DNA of 10,430 nucleotides from DATJYV01 sp035499415 (GTDB taxonomy: Bacteria > Bacteroidota > Ignavibacteria > UBA10030): contig DATJYV010000063.1 of the NCBI GenBank assembly GCA_035499415.1, forward strand, positions 1 to 10,430, in the 5' to 3' direction. Made by a program: the position numbers and the translations under genes. The stretch's first letter is position 1, and every line of letters starts with the position of its first letter. The notes beneath the pieces are model-generated. The model did no database searches, was not told the DNA's origin, and was given only the letters and a program-made list of their open reading frames with translations. This document shows positions 1 through 5,688 of this stretch, one piece after another.

Positions 1-1
1 G

Positions 2-403
2 CGGACGTCAAATGCCGCTCTGAGTCGAATCGTTTCCCGAATTCTTCCCCCGAACGAAGGACGTTGGGTTGCAAAAGTTGTCGACAATCTCGGAAACGTC
101 ATCGCGATGACGCTCGTGCTCGCCGCCATCGGATATATTACCGTACGATTTTCCCCTCAGCCTCGAACGGAGGAACAATCGCAATTGTCCGTCGTTGGGC
201 AAAGCCTCGGATATGTCGGTGAGCAGATTGACCGGTTTCTCTCCCCATCCCACTGGCCTTTTCTTCAGACTCTCCGCCAAATCCCTTATACATCTGAATC
301 GTCGCACTCCGCCAGGATATATTCTCTTGCCCTGCTCTCGATGCTGATGCTGATAGCTATTGACTGGATCTTTCAGCGTCGCATCAAGCGCCTCAATTCG
401 TAA
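2..403 (+). CDS. C-terminal part of an unidentified membrane protein (5' end outside window)
   Basis: The frame is open from the first bases of the window to the TAA at 401-403, giving 133 residues with no obvious start, so this is the tail of a longer gene. There are two hydrophobic stretches: one around residues 33-53 (NVIAMTLVLAAIGYITVRF) and one near the C-terminus (YSLALLSMLMLIAIDWIF), followed by a basic tail (QRRIKRLNS). This suggests an inner-membrane protein ending with a positively charged cytoplasmic tail. The section between the helices is polar and contains SQLSVVGQSLGYVGEQIDRF. A helix followed by a short amphipathic segment is loosely reminiscent of CvpA-type membrane proteins, but the resemblance is too weak to name it. 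An ATG at 107 lies inside the first hydrophobic stretch and is unlikely to be the true start. The groES promoter begins 46 nt after the stop, so the gene is outside the chaperonin operon. Confidence 0.6.
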   Translation, partial: RTSNAALSRIVSRILPPNEGRWVAKVVDNLGNVIAMTLVLAAIGYITVRFSPQPRTEEQSQLSVVGQSLGYVGEQIDRFLSPSHWPFLQTLRQIPYTSESSHSARIYSLALLSMLMLIAIDWIFQRRIKRLNS

Positions 404-449
404 ATCCTCCGCATTTCACCTCCATTTCCGCTTTATCCCGTCAAGCCAC

Positions 450-478
450 TTGACATAAGCGGCTCTTTAGCGTATATT
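450..478 (+). promoter_or_regulatory. Sigma-70-type promoter of groESL
   Basis: TTGACA at 450-455 is a perfect -35 box. It is followed after 17 nt by TATATT at 473-478, a good -10 box. The expected transcription start, about 485, falls inside the CIRCE operator directly downstream, so repressor binding would block initiation. Confidence 0.85.
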
Positions 479-479
479 A

Positions 480-506
480 TTAGCAATCAAGTCCGTAGAG
501 TGCTAA
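480..506 (+). promoter_or_regulatory. CIRCE operator (HrcA binding site)
   Basis: The inverted repeat TTAGCAATC (480-488), 9-nt spacer, GAGTGCTAA (498-506) matches the CIRCE consensus TTAGCACTC-N9-GAGTGCTAA. There is one mismatch, in the left arm, and the right arm is perfect. CIRCE is the target of the heat-shock repressor HrcA, whose activity depends on GroEL, so groESL is probably repressed by HrcA and released on heat stress. No hrcA gene lies in the window. The site starts 2 nt after the -10 box and will also form a hairpin in the 5' untranslated mRNA. Confidence 0.92.
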
Positions 507-562
507 CGGGCTGAAAATCCGATAACCTGTTCTAACTCAACAAATTGCAAGGAGGATGGCCT

Positions 563-853
563 ATGAAGCTGAAACCATTGGCTGACCGTGTTGTGGTAAA
601 ACCCTCTCAGGCGGAAGAAAAGACCAAGGGTGGGATTATTGTGCCTGACACGGCGAAAGAGAAGCCAGTCTGGGGTGAAGTCATTGCAGTCGGTCCGGGT
701 CGCACGTCCGACGACGGCAAGATGATCGCGATGGAGGTAAAGGCGGGAGACAAGGTGCTGTACGGAAAGTATTCGGGGACTGAGGTGACGGTGGATGGAG
801 ACGAACTGCTCATCATGCGTGAGAGCGACATTTTCGCGATCATGCCCAAATAA
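563..853 (+). CDS. groES: Co-chaperonin GroES (Hsp10)
   Basis: This 96-aa protein is the lid of the GroEL/GroES folding chamber in the cytosol. It forms a heptameric ring that caps GroEL in an ATP-dependent manner. Family features include the N-terminal LKPLADRVVVKPSQAEEKT (residues 3-21), the mobile loop KTKGGIIVPDTAKEKP (about 20-35) that contacts GroEL through its hydrophobic IIV, and the end motif ESDIFAIMPK. The length is normal for the family. The ATG at 563 is chosen because a perfect AAGGAGG (549-555) sits 7 nt upstream. An in-frame TTG at 545 would add six residues that overlap this Shine-Dalgarno, so it is rejected. The gene is first in a two-gene operon with groEL, controlled by the promoter at 450-478 and the CIRCE site. 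Confidence 0.98.
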   Translation: MKLKPLADRVVVKPSQAEEKTKGGIIVPDTAKEKPVWGEVIAVGPGRTSDDGKMIAMEVKAGDKVLYGKYSGTEVTVDGDELLIMRESDIFAIMPK

Positions 854-871
854 GGAAAGGAGAAACAAACA

Positions 872-2509
872 ATGGGTGCAAAGCTGATTAATTTTAACAC
901 CGACGCCCGGGCAGCGCTCAAACGCGGTGTGGACCAGCTCGCGGATGCGGTGAAGGTGACGCTGGGTCCGAAGGGACGCAACGTGGTGATCGACAAGAAA
1001 TTCGGCGCTCCAACCATCACGAAGGATGGGGTGACGGTTGCAAAAGAAATTGAATTGACGGAACCGATCGAGAATATGGGTGCGCAGATGGTGCGCGAGG
1101 TCGCGTCGAAAACATCCGACGTCGCCGGAGACGGTACCACGACCGCGACGGTGCTCGCACAGGCAATCGTTCGGGAAGGATTGAAAAACGTGACTGCCGG
1201 CGCGAACCCGATGGACCTGAAGCGCGGAATCGACCTTGCGGTAAAGAAGGTGGTCGACGGACTGAAGGAGATCAGCAAGACGGTCGGAGACGACAAGGAA
1301 AAGATCGCACAGGTCGGATCCATCTCCGCCAACAACGACCGCGCCATCGGCGACCTCATTGCAAACGCAATGGAGAAAGTCGGCAAGGACGGGGTCATTA
1401 CGGTTGAGGAAGCGAAGGGAACGGAAACGACGCTCGACGTCGTGGAGGGAATGCAGTTTGACCGCGGTTATCTCTCGCCGTACTTCGTGACCGATGCGGA
1501 GTCGATGGAAGCGGTTCTCGAAGACCCGTACATCCTGATCCACGACAAGAAGATCAGCGCGATGAAGGACCTTCTTCCGATTCTCGAAAAGGTTGCCCAG
1601 GCCGGCCGGTCGATCCTCGTGATTGCCGAAGAGGTCGAAGGCGAAGCGCTTGCAACGCTCGTCGTCAACAAGCTGCGCGGCACGCTGAAAGTCGTCGCGG
1701 TGAAGGCGCCGGGGTTCGGTGACAGGCGGAAGGCGATGCTCGAGGACGTGGGCATCCTGACCGGCGGCACGGTCATCTCGGAGGAGAAAGGCTTCAAACT
1801 GGAAAACGCGCAGCTTTCGTATATGGGGACGGCGAAGCGCGTCACGATCGACAAGGATAACACGACGATCGTGGAAGGAGCGGGGAAGAAGGACGATATC
1901 AAAAAGCGGATAAACGAGATCAAGCAGCAGATCGACAAGACCACGTCGGACTACGATAAGGAGAAACTGCAGGAGCGGCTGGCGAAACTTTCCGGCGGCG
2001 TTGCGGTTCTGAAGATCGGGGCCTCGACGGAAGTGGAGATGAAGGAGAAGAAGGCGCGCGTGGAGGATGCGCTGCATGCAACCCGCGCTGCGGTGGAGGA
2101 GGGCATCGTCCCCGGCGGTGGCGTCGCGTATCTGCGGGTGATCAAGAAGCTCGACGAAGTCAAAACCGACCACACGGACCAGAAGACGGGCGTCGACATC
2201 ATTCGACGCGCGCTCGAAGAGCCGATTCGCCAGATCGTTGCGAATGCGGGCCTCGAAGGGTCGGTCGTCGTCAACGAGGTGAAAGCCGGAAAGGACGACT
2301 TCGGATTCAACGCGCTGACGGAGAAGTACGAGAACCTGATCAAGGCGGGCGTTATCGACCCCACCAAGGTCACGCGCATCGCGATCGAGAACGCTTCGAG
2401 CGTGGCAGCCCTTCTGCTCACAACCGAGGCAACCATCGTCGAGAAGCCGGAAAAGGAAAAGGCTCCTCCCGCGATGCCGCACGGCGGCATGGGCGGCGAT
2501 ATGTATTAA
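872..2509 (+). CDS. groEL: Chaperonin GroEL (Hsp60)
   Basis: This 545-aa ATP-dependent chaperonin forms the double-ring chamber that folds cytosolic proteins with GroES. Visible features are the ATP-binding VTLGPKGRNVVID (residues 29-41), the catalytic loop GDGTTTATVLAQ (86-97) with the conserved Asp87, the apical-domain segment EEVEGEALATLVVNKLRG, VKAPGFGDRRKAML, and the C-terminal equatorial part VEDALHATRAAVEEGIVPGGG, whose Asp is the hydrolysis residue near position 398 in E. coli. The tail is a short glycine-methionine stretch, MPHGGMGGDMY. The length matches the family. The gene lies 18 nt after groES, with an AAGGAG (857-862) 9 nt before the ATG. It is co-transcribed with groES under CIRCE control and is followed by a strong terminator. 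I see nothing broken or unusual in it. Confidence 0.99.
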   Translation: MGAKLINFNTDARAALKRGVDQLADAVKVTLGPKGRNVVIDKKFGAPTITKDGVTVAKEIELTEPIENMGAQMVREVASKTSDVAGDGTTTATVLAQAIVREGLKNVTAGANPMDLKRGIDLAVKKVVDGLKEISKTVGDDKEKIAQVGSISANNDRAIGDLIANAMEKVGKDGVITVEEAKGTETTLDVVEGMQFDRGYLSPYFVTDAESMEAVLEDPYILIHDKKISAMKDLLPILEKVAQAGRSILVIAEEVEGEALATLVVNKLRGTLKVVAVKAPGFGDRRKAMLEDVGILTGGTVISEEKGFKLENAQLSYMGTAKRVTIDKDNTTIVEGAGKKDDIKKRINEIKQQIDKTTSDYDKEKLQERLAKLSGGVAVLKIGASTEVEMKEKKARVEDALHATRAAVEEGIVPGGGVAYLRVIKKLDEVKTDHTDQKTGVDIIRRALEEPIRQIVANAGLEGSVVVNEVKAGKDDFGFNALTEKYENLIKAGVIDPTKVTRIAIENASSVAALLLTTEATIVEKPEKEKAPPAMPHGGMGGDMY

Positions 2510-2534
2510 GCCGGACCTTCGCAGGTCGTTTCAG

Positions 2535-2567
2535 AAACCCCTCGCGCATTCGCGTGAGGGGTTTTTT
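2535..2567 (+). terminator. Intrinsic terminator of groESL
   Basis: The arm CCCCTCGCGC (2538-2547) pairs with GCGTGAGGGG (2552-2561, one G-U pair) around the loop ATTC, and the stem is followed by TTTTTT. Flanking A residues at 2535-2537 can extend the stem into the T-run. A smaller hairpin (GACCT 2514-2518 with AGGTC 2523-2527) lies just upstream, directly after the groEL stop codon. Confidence 0.93.
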
Positions 2568-2595
2568 GTTTTTGTGAAGTGTCGTCGAAAACAAC

Positions 2596-2613
2596 ATCAC
2601 GCGATGACGTGAT
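2596..2613. promoter_or_regulatory. Inverted repeat upstream of the second promoter, possible operator
   Basis: ATCACG (2596-2601) and CGTGAT (2608-2613) form a perfect 6-bp dyad with a 6-nt centre. It ends 21 nt before the -35 box at 2635, a position suited to a transcription factor. The regulator is unknown, and a chance palindrome of this size cannot be excluded. Confidence 0.3.
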
Positions 2614-2634
2614 TCAAAATTCTCGAACAATTTC

Positions 2635-2663
2635 TTGACATCGATTCGAAAATGTTTTAGAAT
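2635..2663 (+). promoter_or_regulatory. Strong sigma-70-type promoter in the groEL-pur gap
   Basis: TTGACA (2635-2640) is a perfect -35 box. It is separated by exactly 17 nt from TAGAAT (2658-2663), one base from the consensus -10. Transcription should begin near 2670, about 270 nt ahead of the PUR-protein start codon. It lies after the groESL terminator, so it defines an independent transcription unit. Confidence 0.8.
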
Positions 2664-2669
2664 CTGTCG

Positions 2670-2864
2670 TCGAACTGCTTCACGCTCCCTTCCCCGTGTC
2701 CTTCCCCTTAAGGTCATCAGCGCAGAACTCATTCTAACAATAGGCAACTCTCATCGCGATGATGCGCCGCTCTGGCAAAGACGACTTGTCCCCGCCTGCC
2801 GGCGGGCGCGCAATGGCTTTGGCCGGTGTTTTTGAGATGGGCTCCGGACACCGTCTCATTTTGT
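2670..2864 (+). ncRNA. Candidate structured leader or small RNA (part of the 2510-2938 gap)
   Basis: The promoter at 2635-2663 would give a transcript starting near 2670. No convincing reading frame exists before 2939. The stretch begins with a C/T-rich segment (about 2681-2708). It then contains a perfect 12-bp palindrome TCATCGCGATGA (2751-2762) and a GC hairpin CCCGCC-TGCC-GGCGGG (2791-2806). Around that hairpin CAAAG (2776-2780) can pair with CTTTG (2817-2821). The stretch ends with a terminator-like hairpin at 2833-2858 and TTTTGT. This would be a free RNA of about 195 nt if termination is efficient, or an attenuating 5' leader of the PUR gene if it is not. It does not match any RNA family I can recognise by eye, and the ends do not pair as they would in 6S RNA. 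Confidence 0.35.
2833..2864 (+). terminator. Terminator-like hairpin in the leader of the PUR gene
   Basis: TGAGATGG (2833-2840) pairs with CCGTCTCA (2851-2858) over 8 bp with one G-U pair and a 10-nt loop, and is followed by TTTTGT. The T-run is short, so termination may be partial. A competing 5-bp pairing of TGAGA (2833-2837) with TCTCA (2749-2753) would open this hairpin, which is compatible with attenuation but not proof of it. Confidence 0.45.
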
Positions 2865-2880
2865 CATCAGAAAAATAAAA

Positions 2881-2902
2881 TCAGCGGATGCGTGTCCGCT
2901 GA
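2881..2902 (-). terminator. Hairpin before the PUR gene; terminator-like when read on the - strand
   Basis: TCAGCGGA (2881-2888) and TCCGCTGA (2895-2902) form a perfect 8-bp stem with the loop TGCGTG. On the + strand it follows AAAAATAAAA and has no T-run. On the - strand the same stem is followed by TTTTATTTTT, the form of an intrinsic terminator. In the + mRNA it lies 26 nt before the Shine-Dalgarno and may instead act as a 5' stabilising or regulatory stem. Confidence 0.4.
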
Positions 2903-2938
2903 GTCACTCAACCAACACACTAACCTACAGGGGGATGT

Positions 2939-3364
2939 ATGGATGCCATATTCAGCAAGACCGTAAAGGCGGGAAAGACGACGTACTTTCTCGACGTCAA
3001 GGAAGCCAAGAACAACACGAAATACCTGACGATTACGTCGAGTTTTCCGTCCAAGGAGGACCCGCAGAAATTCTCGCGACGCACGATCAACCTCTTCTCG
3101 AACGCCGCGGACGATTTCTTCGGAGCCCTGAAGGAAGGGGCTCACCTCGAGTCGCCGTTCAACAAAATGGTGAAGTCCGGAAAAACAACGTACTTCCTCG
3201 ACGTCAAGGAGGCGAAGAATAACAACAAGTACCTTGCCATCACGACGAGCCAGCCGTCGAAGGAAGACCCGAAAAAATTCACGCGGCGCAGCATCAACAT
3301 TTTTGACAGCACCGCCAGCGAGTTTGTCGGTGCCGTCCAGGAAGCCATGACGTACATGCGCTGA
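2939..3364 (+). CDS. Tandem-repeat PUR/DUF3276-type single-stranded nucleic-acid-binding protein
   Basis: This 141-aa basic protein is built from two copies of a PUR-type domain (residues about 4-67 and 73-136). Each has the pattern K-x-V-K-x-G-K-x-T-Y-F-x-D-V-K, then KYLxITxS, then a basic KFxRRxIN(L/I)F segment. This matches bacterial PUR (DUF3276) proteins, which bind single-stranded DNA or RNA with a Whirly-like fold and usually carry one domain per chain that dimerises. The two copies are identical at 43 of 64 aligned positions, including an unbroken GKTTYFLDVKEAKNN. The chain may therefore fold as an intramolecular dimer. The start is the ATG at 2939, with AGGGGG (2929-2934) 4 nt upstream. 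The gene has its own promoter (2635-2663) with a long leader and is followed by a terminator, so it appears monocistronic. The cellular role is unknown. The family assignment is from motif recognition. Confidence 0.85.
   Translation: MDAIFSKTVKAGKTTYFLDVKEAKNNTKYLTITSSFPSKEDPQKFSRRTINLFSNAADDFFGALKEGAHLESPFNKMVKSGKTTYFLDVKEAKNNNKYLAITTSQPSKEDPKKFTRRSINIFDSTASEFVGAVQEAMTYMR
2948..3346 (+). repeat. Internal duplication within the PUR gene (two units, 207-nt period)
   Basis: The segments 2948-3139 and 3155-3346 encode the two PUR domains. The DNA is also similar: ACGTACTT, CTCGACGTCAAGGA and AAGAA recur at the same relative positions with mostly third-base differences. The duplication is therefore either fairly recent or strongly constrained. 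Confidence 0.85.
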
Positions 3365-3383
3365 CTTCGGACCTTCCGTCGAA

Positions 3384-3417
3384 GCCCCCGGGATCGGAAC
3401 CCCCGGGGGCGGTTGTT
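3384..3417 (+). terminator. Intrinsic terminator of the PUR gene
   Basis: GCCCCCGGG (3384-3392) pairs with CCCGGGGGC (3402-3410), a 9-bp very GC-rich stem with a 9-nt loop. The following GGTTGTTT is a poor T-run. The hairpin starts 20 nt after the PUR stop codon and separates this gene from dnaG. Confidence 0.7.
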
Positions 3418-3540
3418 TCCTGCCACCCATCCTTCCGTCTCGAACGCAGTCACGGTTCCATCCATCATTCCATTTTCACTCCGGGTTGTCTCCTTTTGTT
3501 CCGGGTTTGCCAATTTAGATCATCACCCTGTTCCTCTCCC

Positions 3541-3570
3541 TCAACCTCAACCTCGACCCTGACCTCCACC
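3541..3570 (+). repeat. Degenerate hexanucleotide array upstream of dnaG
   Basis: Five consecutive 6-nt units (TCAACC, TCAACC, TCGACC, CTGACC, TCCACC) share the form YYNACC. A further related unit, TTCACC, lies in register at 3577-3582. The + strand is almost all C/T apart from the A/G at unit positions 3-4. The - strand is a run of GGT/GGA/GGG steps. The array begins 68 nt before the dnaG start, in the presumed 5' untranslated region. Confidence 0.75.
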
Positions 3571-3608
3571 TTTCTCTTCACCTTTGTTTTCTCTACATTC
3601 ATGATGCG

Positions 3609-5489
3609 ATGCGCATCTCCCAAACCACGATCGATGACGTCCGGCGCGCGTCGGATATCGTCGAAATCGTCTCCGCTCATGTCAAGCTCAAAAAACGCGG
3701 CAAGAACTACACCGGCCTCTGTCCGTTCCATACTGAAAAAACCCCGTCCTTCACGGTCAGTGCCGAAAAACAAATGTATCATTGTTTCGGCTGCGGCAAA
3801 GGCGGAAACGTCTTTACGTTTGTGATGGATCTGGAGAAAGTCTCGTTCGCGGAGGCGGTTCGTTCGCTTGCCGCACGGGCGGGAATTCCGATTGCCGAAG
3901 AATCGCCCGCGGATGCCGGGCGCCAGAGCGAGCTGGAGGGGTTGTACCAGGCGTGCAGAATCGCCGGCCGGATTTTTCACGAGAACCTGCGGGAAACCGA
4001 GGAAGGGAAGAAAGCGCTGGAGTATTTCAAGAAGAGGGGGTTTACGGATGAAACGATCGATCTGTTCGGCCTCGGATATTCGGTCAACTCCTGGGACGCG
4101 CTGATCAACCGCATGAAGGGTGAGGGGGTCACCCCCGAACAATTAATGAAGGCGGGGCTCGTCCGCTCACGCGAGACCGGCGAAGGGATTTACGATTATT
4201 TTCGCGGACGCGGAATGTTTCCGGTCTTCTCGACATCGGGACGGGTCGTCGGCTTCGGGGCGCGCAAACTTTGGAGCGACGACCCGGTCCAGGGAAAATA
4301 CATCAACTCGCCGGAGACCCCGCTCTATAATAAGAGCAGACTTCTCTACGGATTGTTTTATTCGAAGGATGCGATCCGGCAGGAAGATTGTGCGTTGATG
4401 GTGGAGGGATATGCGGACCTGATCTCCGTGTTTCAGGCGGGAGTGCAAAATGTCGTTGCCTCGAGCGGAACGGCGCTCACCGAAGAACAGCTCAATCTCC
4501 TCGGCCGCTATTCGAAAAAGATCAAGCTCGTGTACGATGCAGACTCGGCCGGCTCGGCCGCAACGTTGCGCGGCGTGGACCTGGCGCTCGCGCACGACTT
4601 CGACGTTGAAGTCGTGACGCTCCCTCAGGGAGAGGATCCCGATTCGTTCGTGCGGACGCACGGGGGAGCGGAATTCCGGGAACGGATCGGGAAGGCGGTG
4701 TCATTTATCGACTTCAAAGCGCAGGAATTCCTTGCCTCGGGCGCCTTCGCGACACCCGAAGGAAAAACAAAAGCCGTGCGGTCGATCGTGCAATCGATTG
4801 CGAAGATGAAGGATGAGTTGAAGCGGAACTTTTATCTCAAGGACGTGAGCGGGAAGTACGACATTTACGAAAGCGTGCTCCATCGTGAGCTGGAGCGATG
4901 GCTCTCGCCGGTGCGCAGGCCAGGGTCGGCGAAGGGGAATTTCCCGAACGTTGAAGCGGAATCGAAAACGGATGGCGGTAATCGTCCGGAGGTACCTGCG
5001 TCCCTGTCCCCGGCCGAGCGCGACCTCATCAAAGCGCTGCTCGAAGGGGACGCAGAACTTGCAAGGTACGTTTCTTCGAACATTCTGCCCGACGACCTCA
5101 CGAATGACCGGGCGAAGTCGATCCTTCGGAAAATCGGCGAGTCGCCGCGAAGCGGAAACCCGGCCAGCGAGACCGAGCTTCTGAACGAGCTCATGTCGGA
5201 CGAGGAGCGACAATTGATCTCGGACATTGTCCTGAGCAAGTACGAGCTGAGCGAAGGATGGAAGAACATGGAGCACGAGATCGACGAGCCGGATCCCTGG
5301 CAGGTTGCCCGCGAAGCGATTCGCGTTCTGAAGCGCGCGGTTCTTCAGAAAAAACTGGACGAGAACCAGGCGGGGCTCAAAGAGGCGCAGAAACGGGGAA
5401 GTGAAGCGATGCCGTTCCTGCGCAAACAGCAGGAACTCCTTCAGGCCATGAAGGAGCTTGAGCAGGGGTTATCTCTTCCCAGAGAATAG
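3609..5489 (+). CDS. dnaG: DNA primase DnaG
   Basis: This 626-aa protein synthesises the RNA primers for lagging-strand replication, working with the replicative helicase. The N-terminal CHC2 zinc domain has its ligands at Cys38, His41, Cys59 and Cys62 (LCPFH and HCFGCGKGGN). The RNA-polymerase-like core includes YFRGRGMFPVF (197-207), GRVVGFGAR (211-219) and KYINSPETPLYNKSRLLYGL (230-249). The TOPRIM domain carries VEGYAD (265-270, Glu266), YDADSAG (309-315, Asp310 and Asp312) and GEDPDS (341-346), the metal-binding acidic residues. The remainder, from about 440, is a charged helical helicase-binding region. The length is normal. The start is ATG 3609, which aligns with the usual primase N-terminus. 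There is no Shine-Dalgarno, only a pyrimidine tract, and two out-of-frame ATGs lie at 3601 and 3604. The usual rpsU and rpoD partners are absent. Confidence 0.98.
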   Translation: MRISQTTIDDVRRASDIVEIVSAHVKLKKRGKNYTGLCPFHTEKTPSFTVSAEKQMYHCFGCGKGGNVFTFVMDLEKVSFAEAVRSLAARAGIPIAEESPADAGRQSELEGLYQACRIAGRIFHENLRETEEGKKALEYFKKRGFTDETIDLFGLGYSVNSWDALINRMKGEGVTPEQLMKAGLVRSRETGEGIYDYFRGRGMFPVFSTSGRVVGFGARKLWSDDPVQGKYINSPETPLYNKSRLLYGLFYSKDAIRQEDCALMVEGYADLISVFQAGVQNVVASSGTALTEEQLNLLGRYSKKIKLVYDADSAGSAATLRGVDLALAHDFDVEVVTLPQGEDPDSFVRTHGGAEFRERIGKAVSFIDFKAQEFLASGAFATPEGKTKAVRSIVQSIAKMKDELKRNFYLKDVSGKYDIYESVLHRELERWLSPVRRPGSAKGNFPNVEAESKTDGGNRPEVPASLSPAERDLIKALLEGDAELARYVSSNILPDDLTNDRAKSILRKIGESPRSGNPASETELLNELMSDEERQLISDIVLSKYELSEGWKNMEHEIDEPDPWQVAREAIRVLKRAVLQKKLDENQAGLKEAQKRGSEAMPFLRKQQELLQAMKELEQGLSLPRE

Positions 5490-5688
5490 ACGGATTGCGT
5501 TGTCTCGCGGTCGGAAAACGGGGAATCACATTGACGCGGGAACTTCTGACCCTGAACGGGTATTCCGGAGATGAGGGGACGCATCTGAAATCGTCCAAGT
5601 TGATTCCGGAGGACACACCACGGTGAATGATGACGTTCGTTGGATGAATCGGTGATTCGACCATGAGAGGACAATGACGGAGTAAACC

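Noticed and set aside
503..2482. 659-codon open frame on the - strand opposite groES-groEL
   Set aside because: It lies wholly opposite two unmistakable chaperonin genes. The translation is Arg/His/Leu-rich low-quality sequence with no recognisable domain. Long antisense frames opposite chaperone genes in GC-rich DNA are a known annotation artefact.
2791..2806. CCCGCC-TGCC-GGCGGG as a mobile repetitive palindrome
   Set aside because: Only one copy is seen in the window, so a dispersed repeat family cannot be claimed. It is described only as a stem in the leader RNA.
2876..2881. TAAAAT as a -10 box for a second PUR-gene promoter
   Set aside because: No acceptable -35 lies 16-18 nt upstream. 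The TTGTCA at 2861-2866 is only 9 nt away.
3481..3530. A promoter for dnaG in the 3481-3530 stretch
   Set aside because: TTGTTC and TTAGAT-like hexamers exist but not at workable spacing. A CCGGGTT direct repeat 20 nt apart (3481 and 3501) is present without clear meaning.
5495..5626. Possible 43-codon gene from TTG 5495 in the dnaG-DUF3224 gap
   Set aside because: It has a TTG start without a ribosome site, no recognisable motif, and a length expected by chance. The gap 5490-5688 shows no other clear element.
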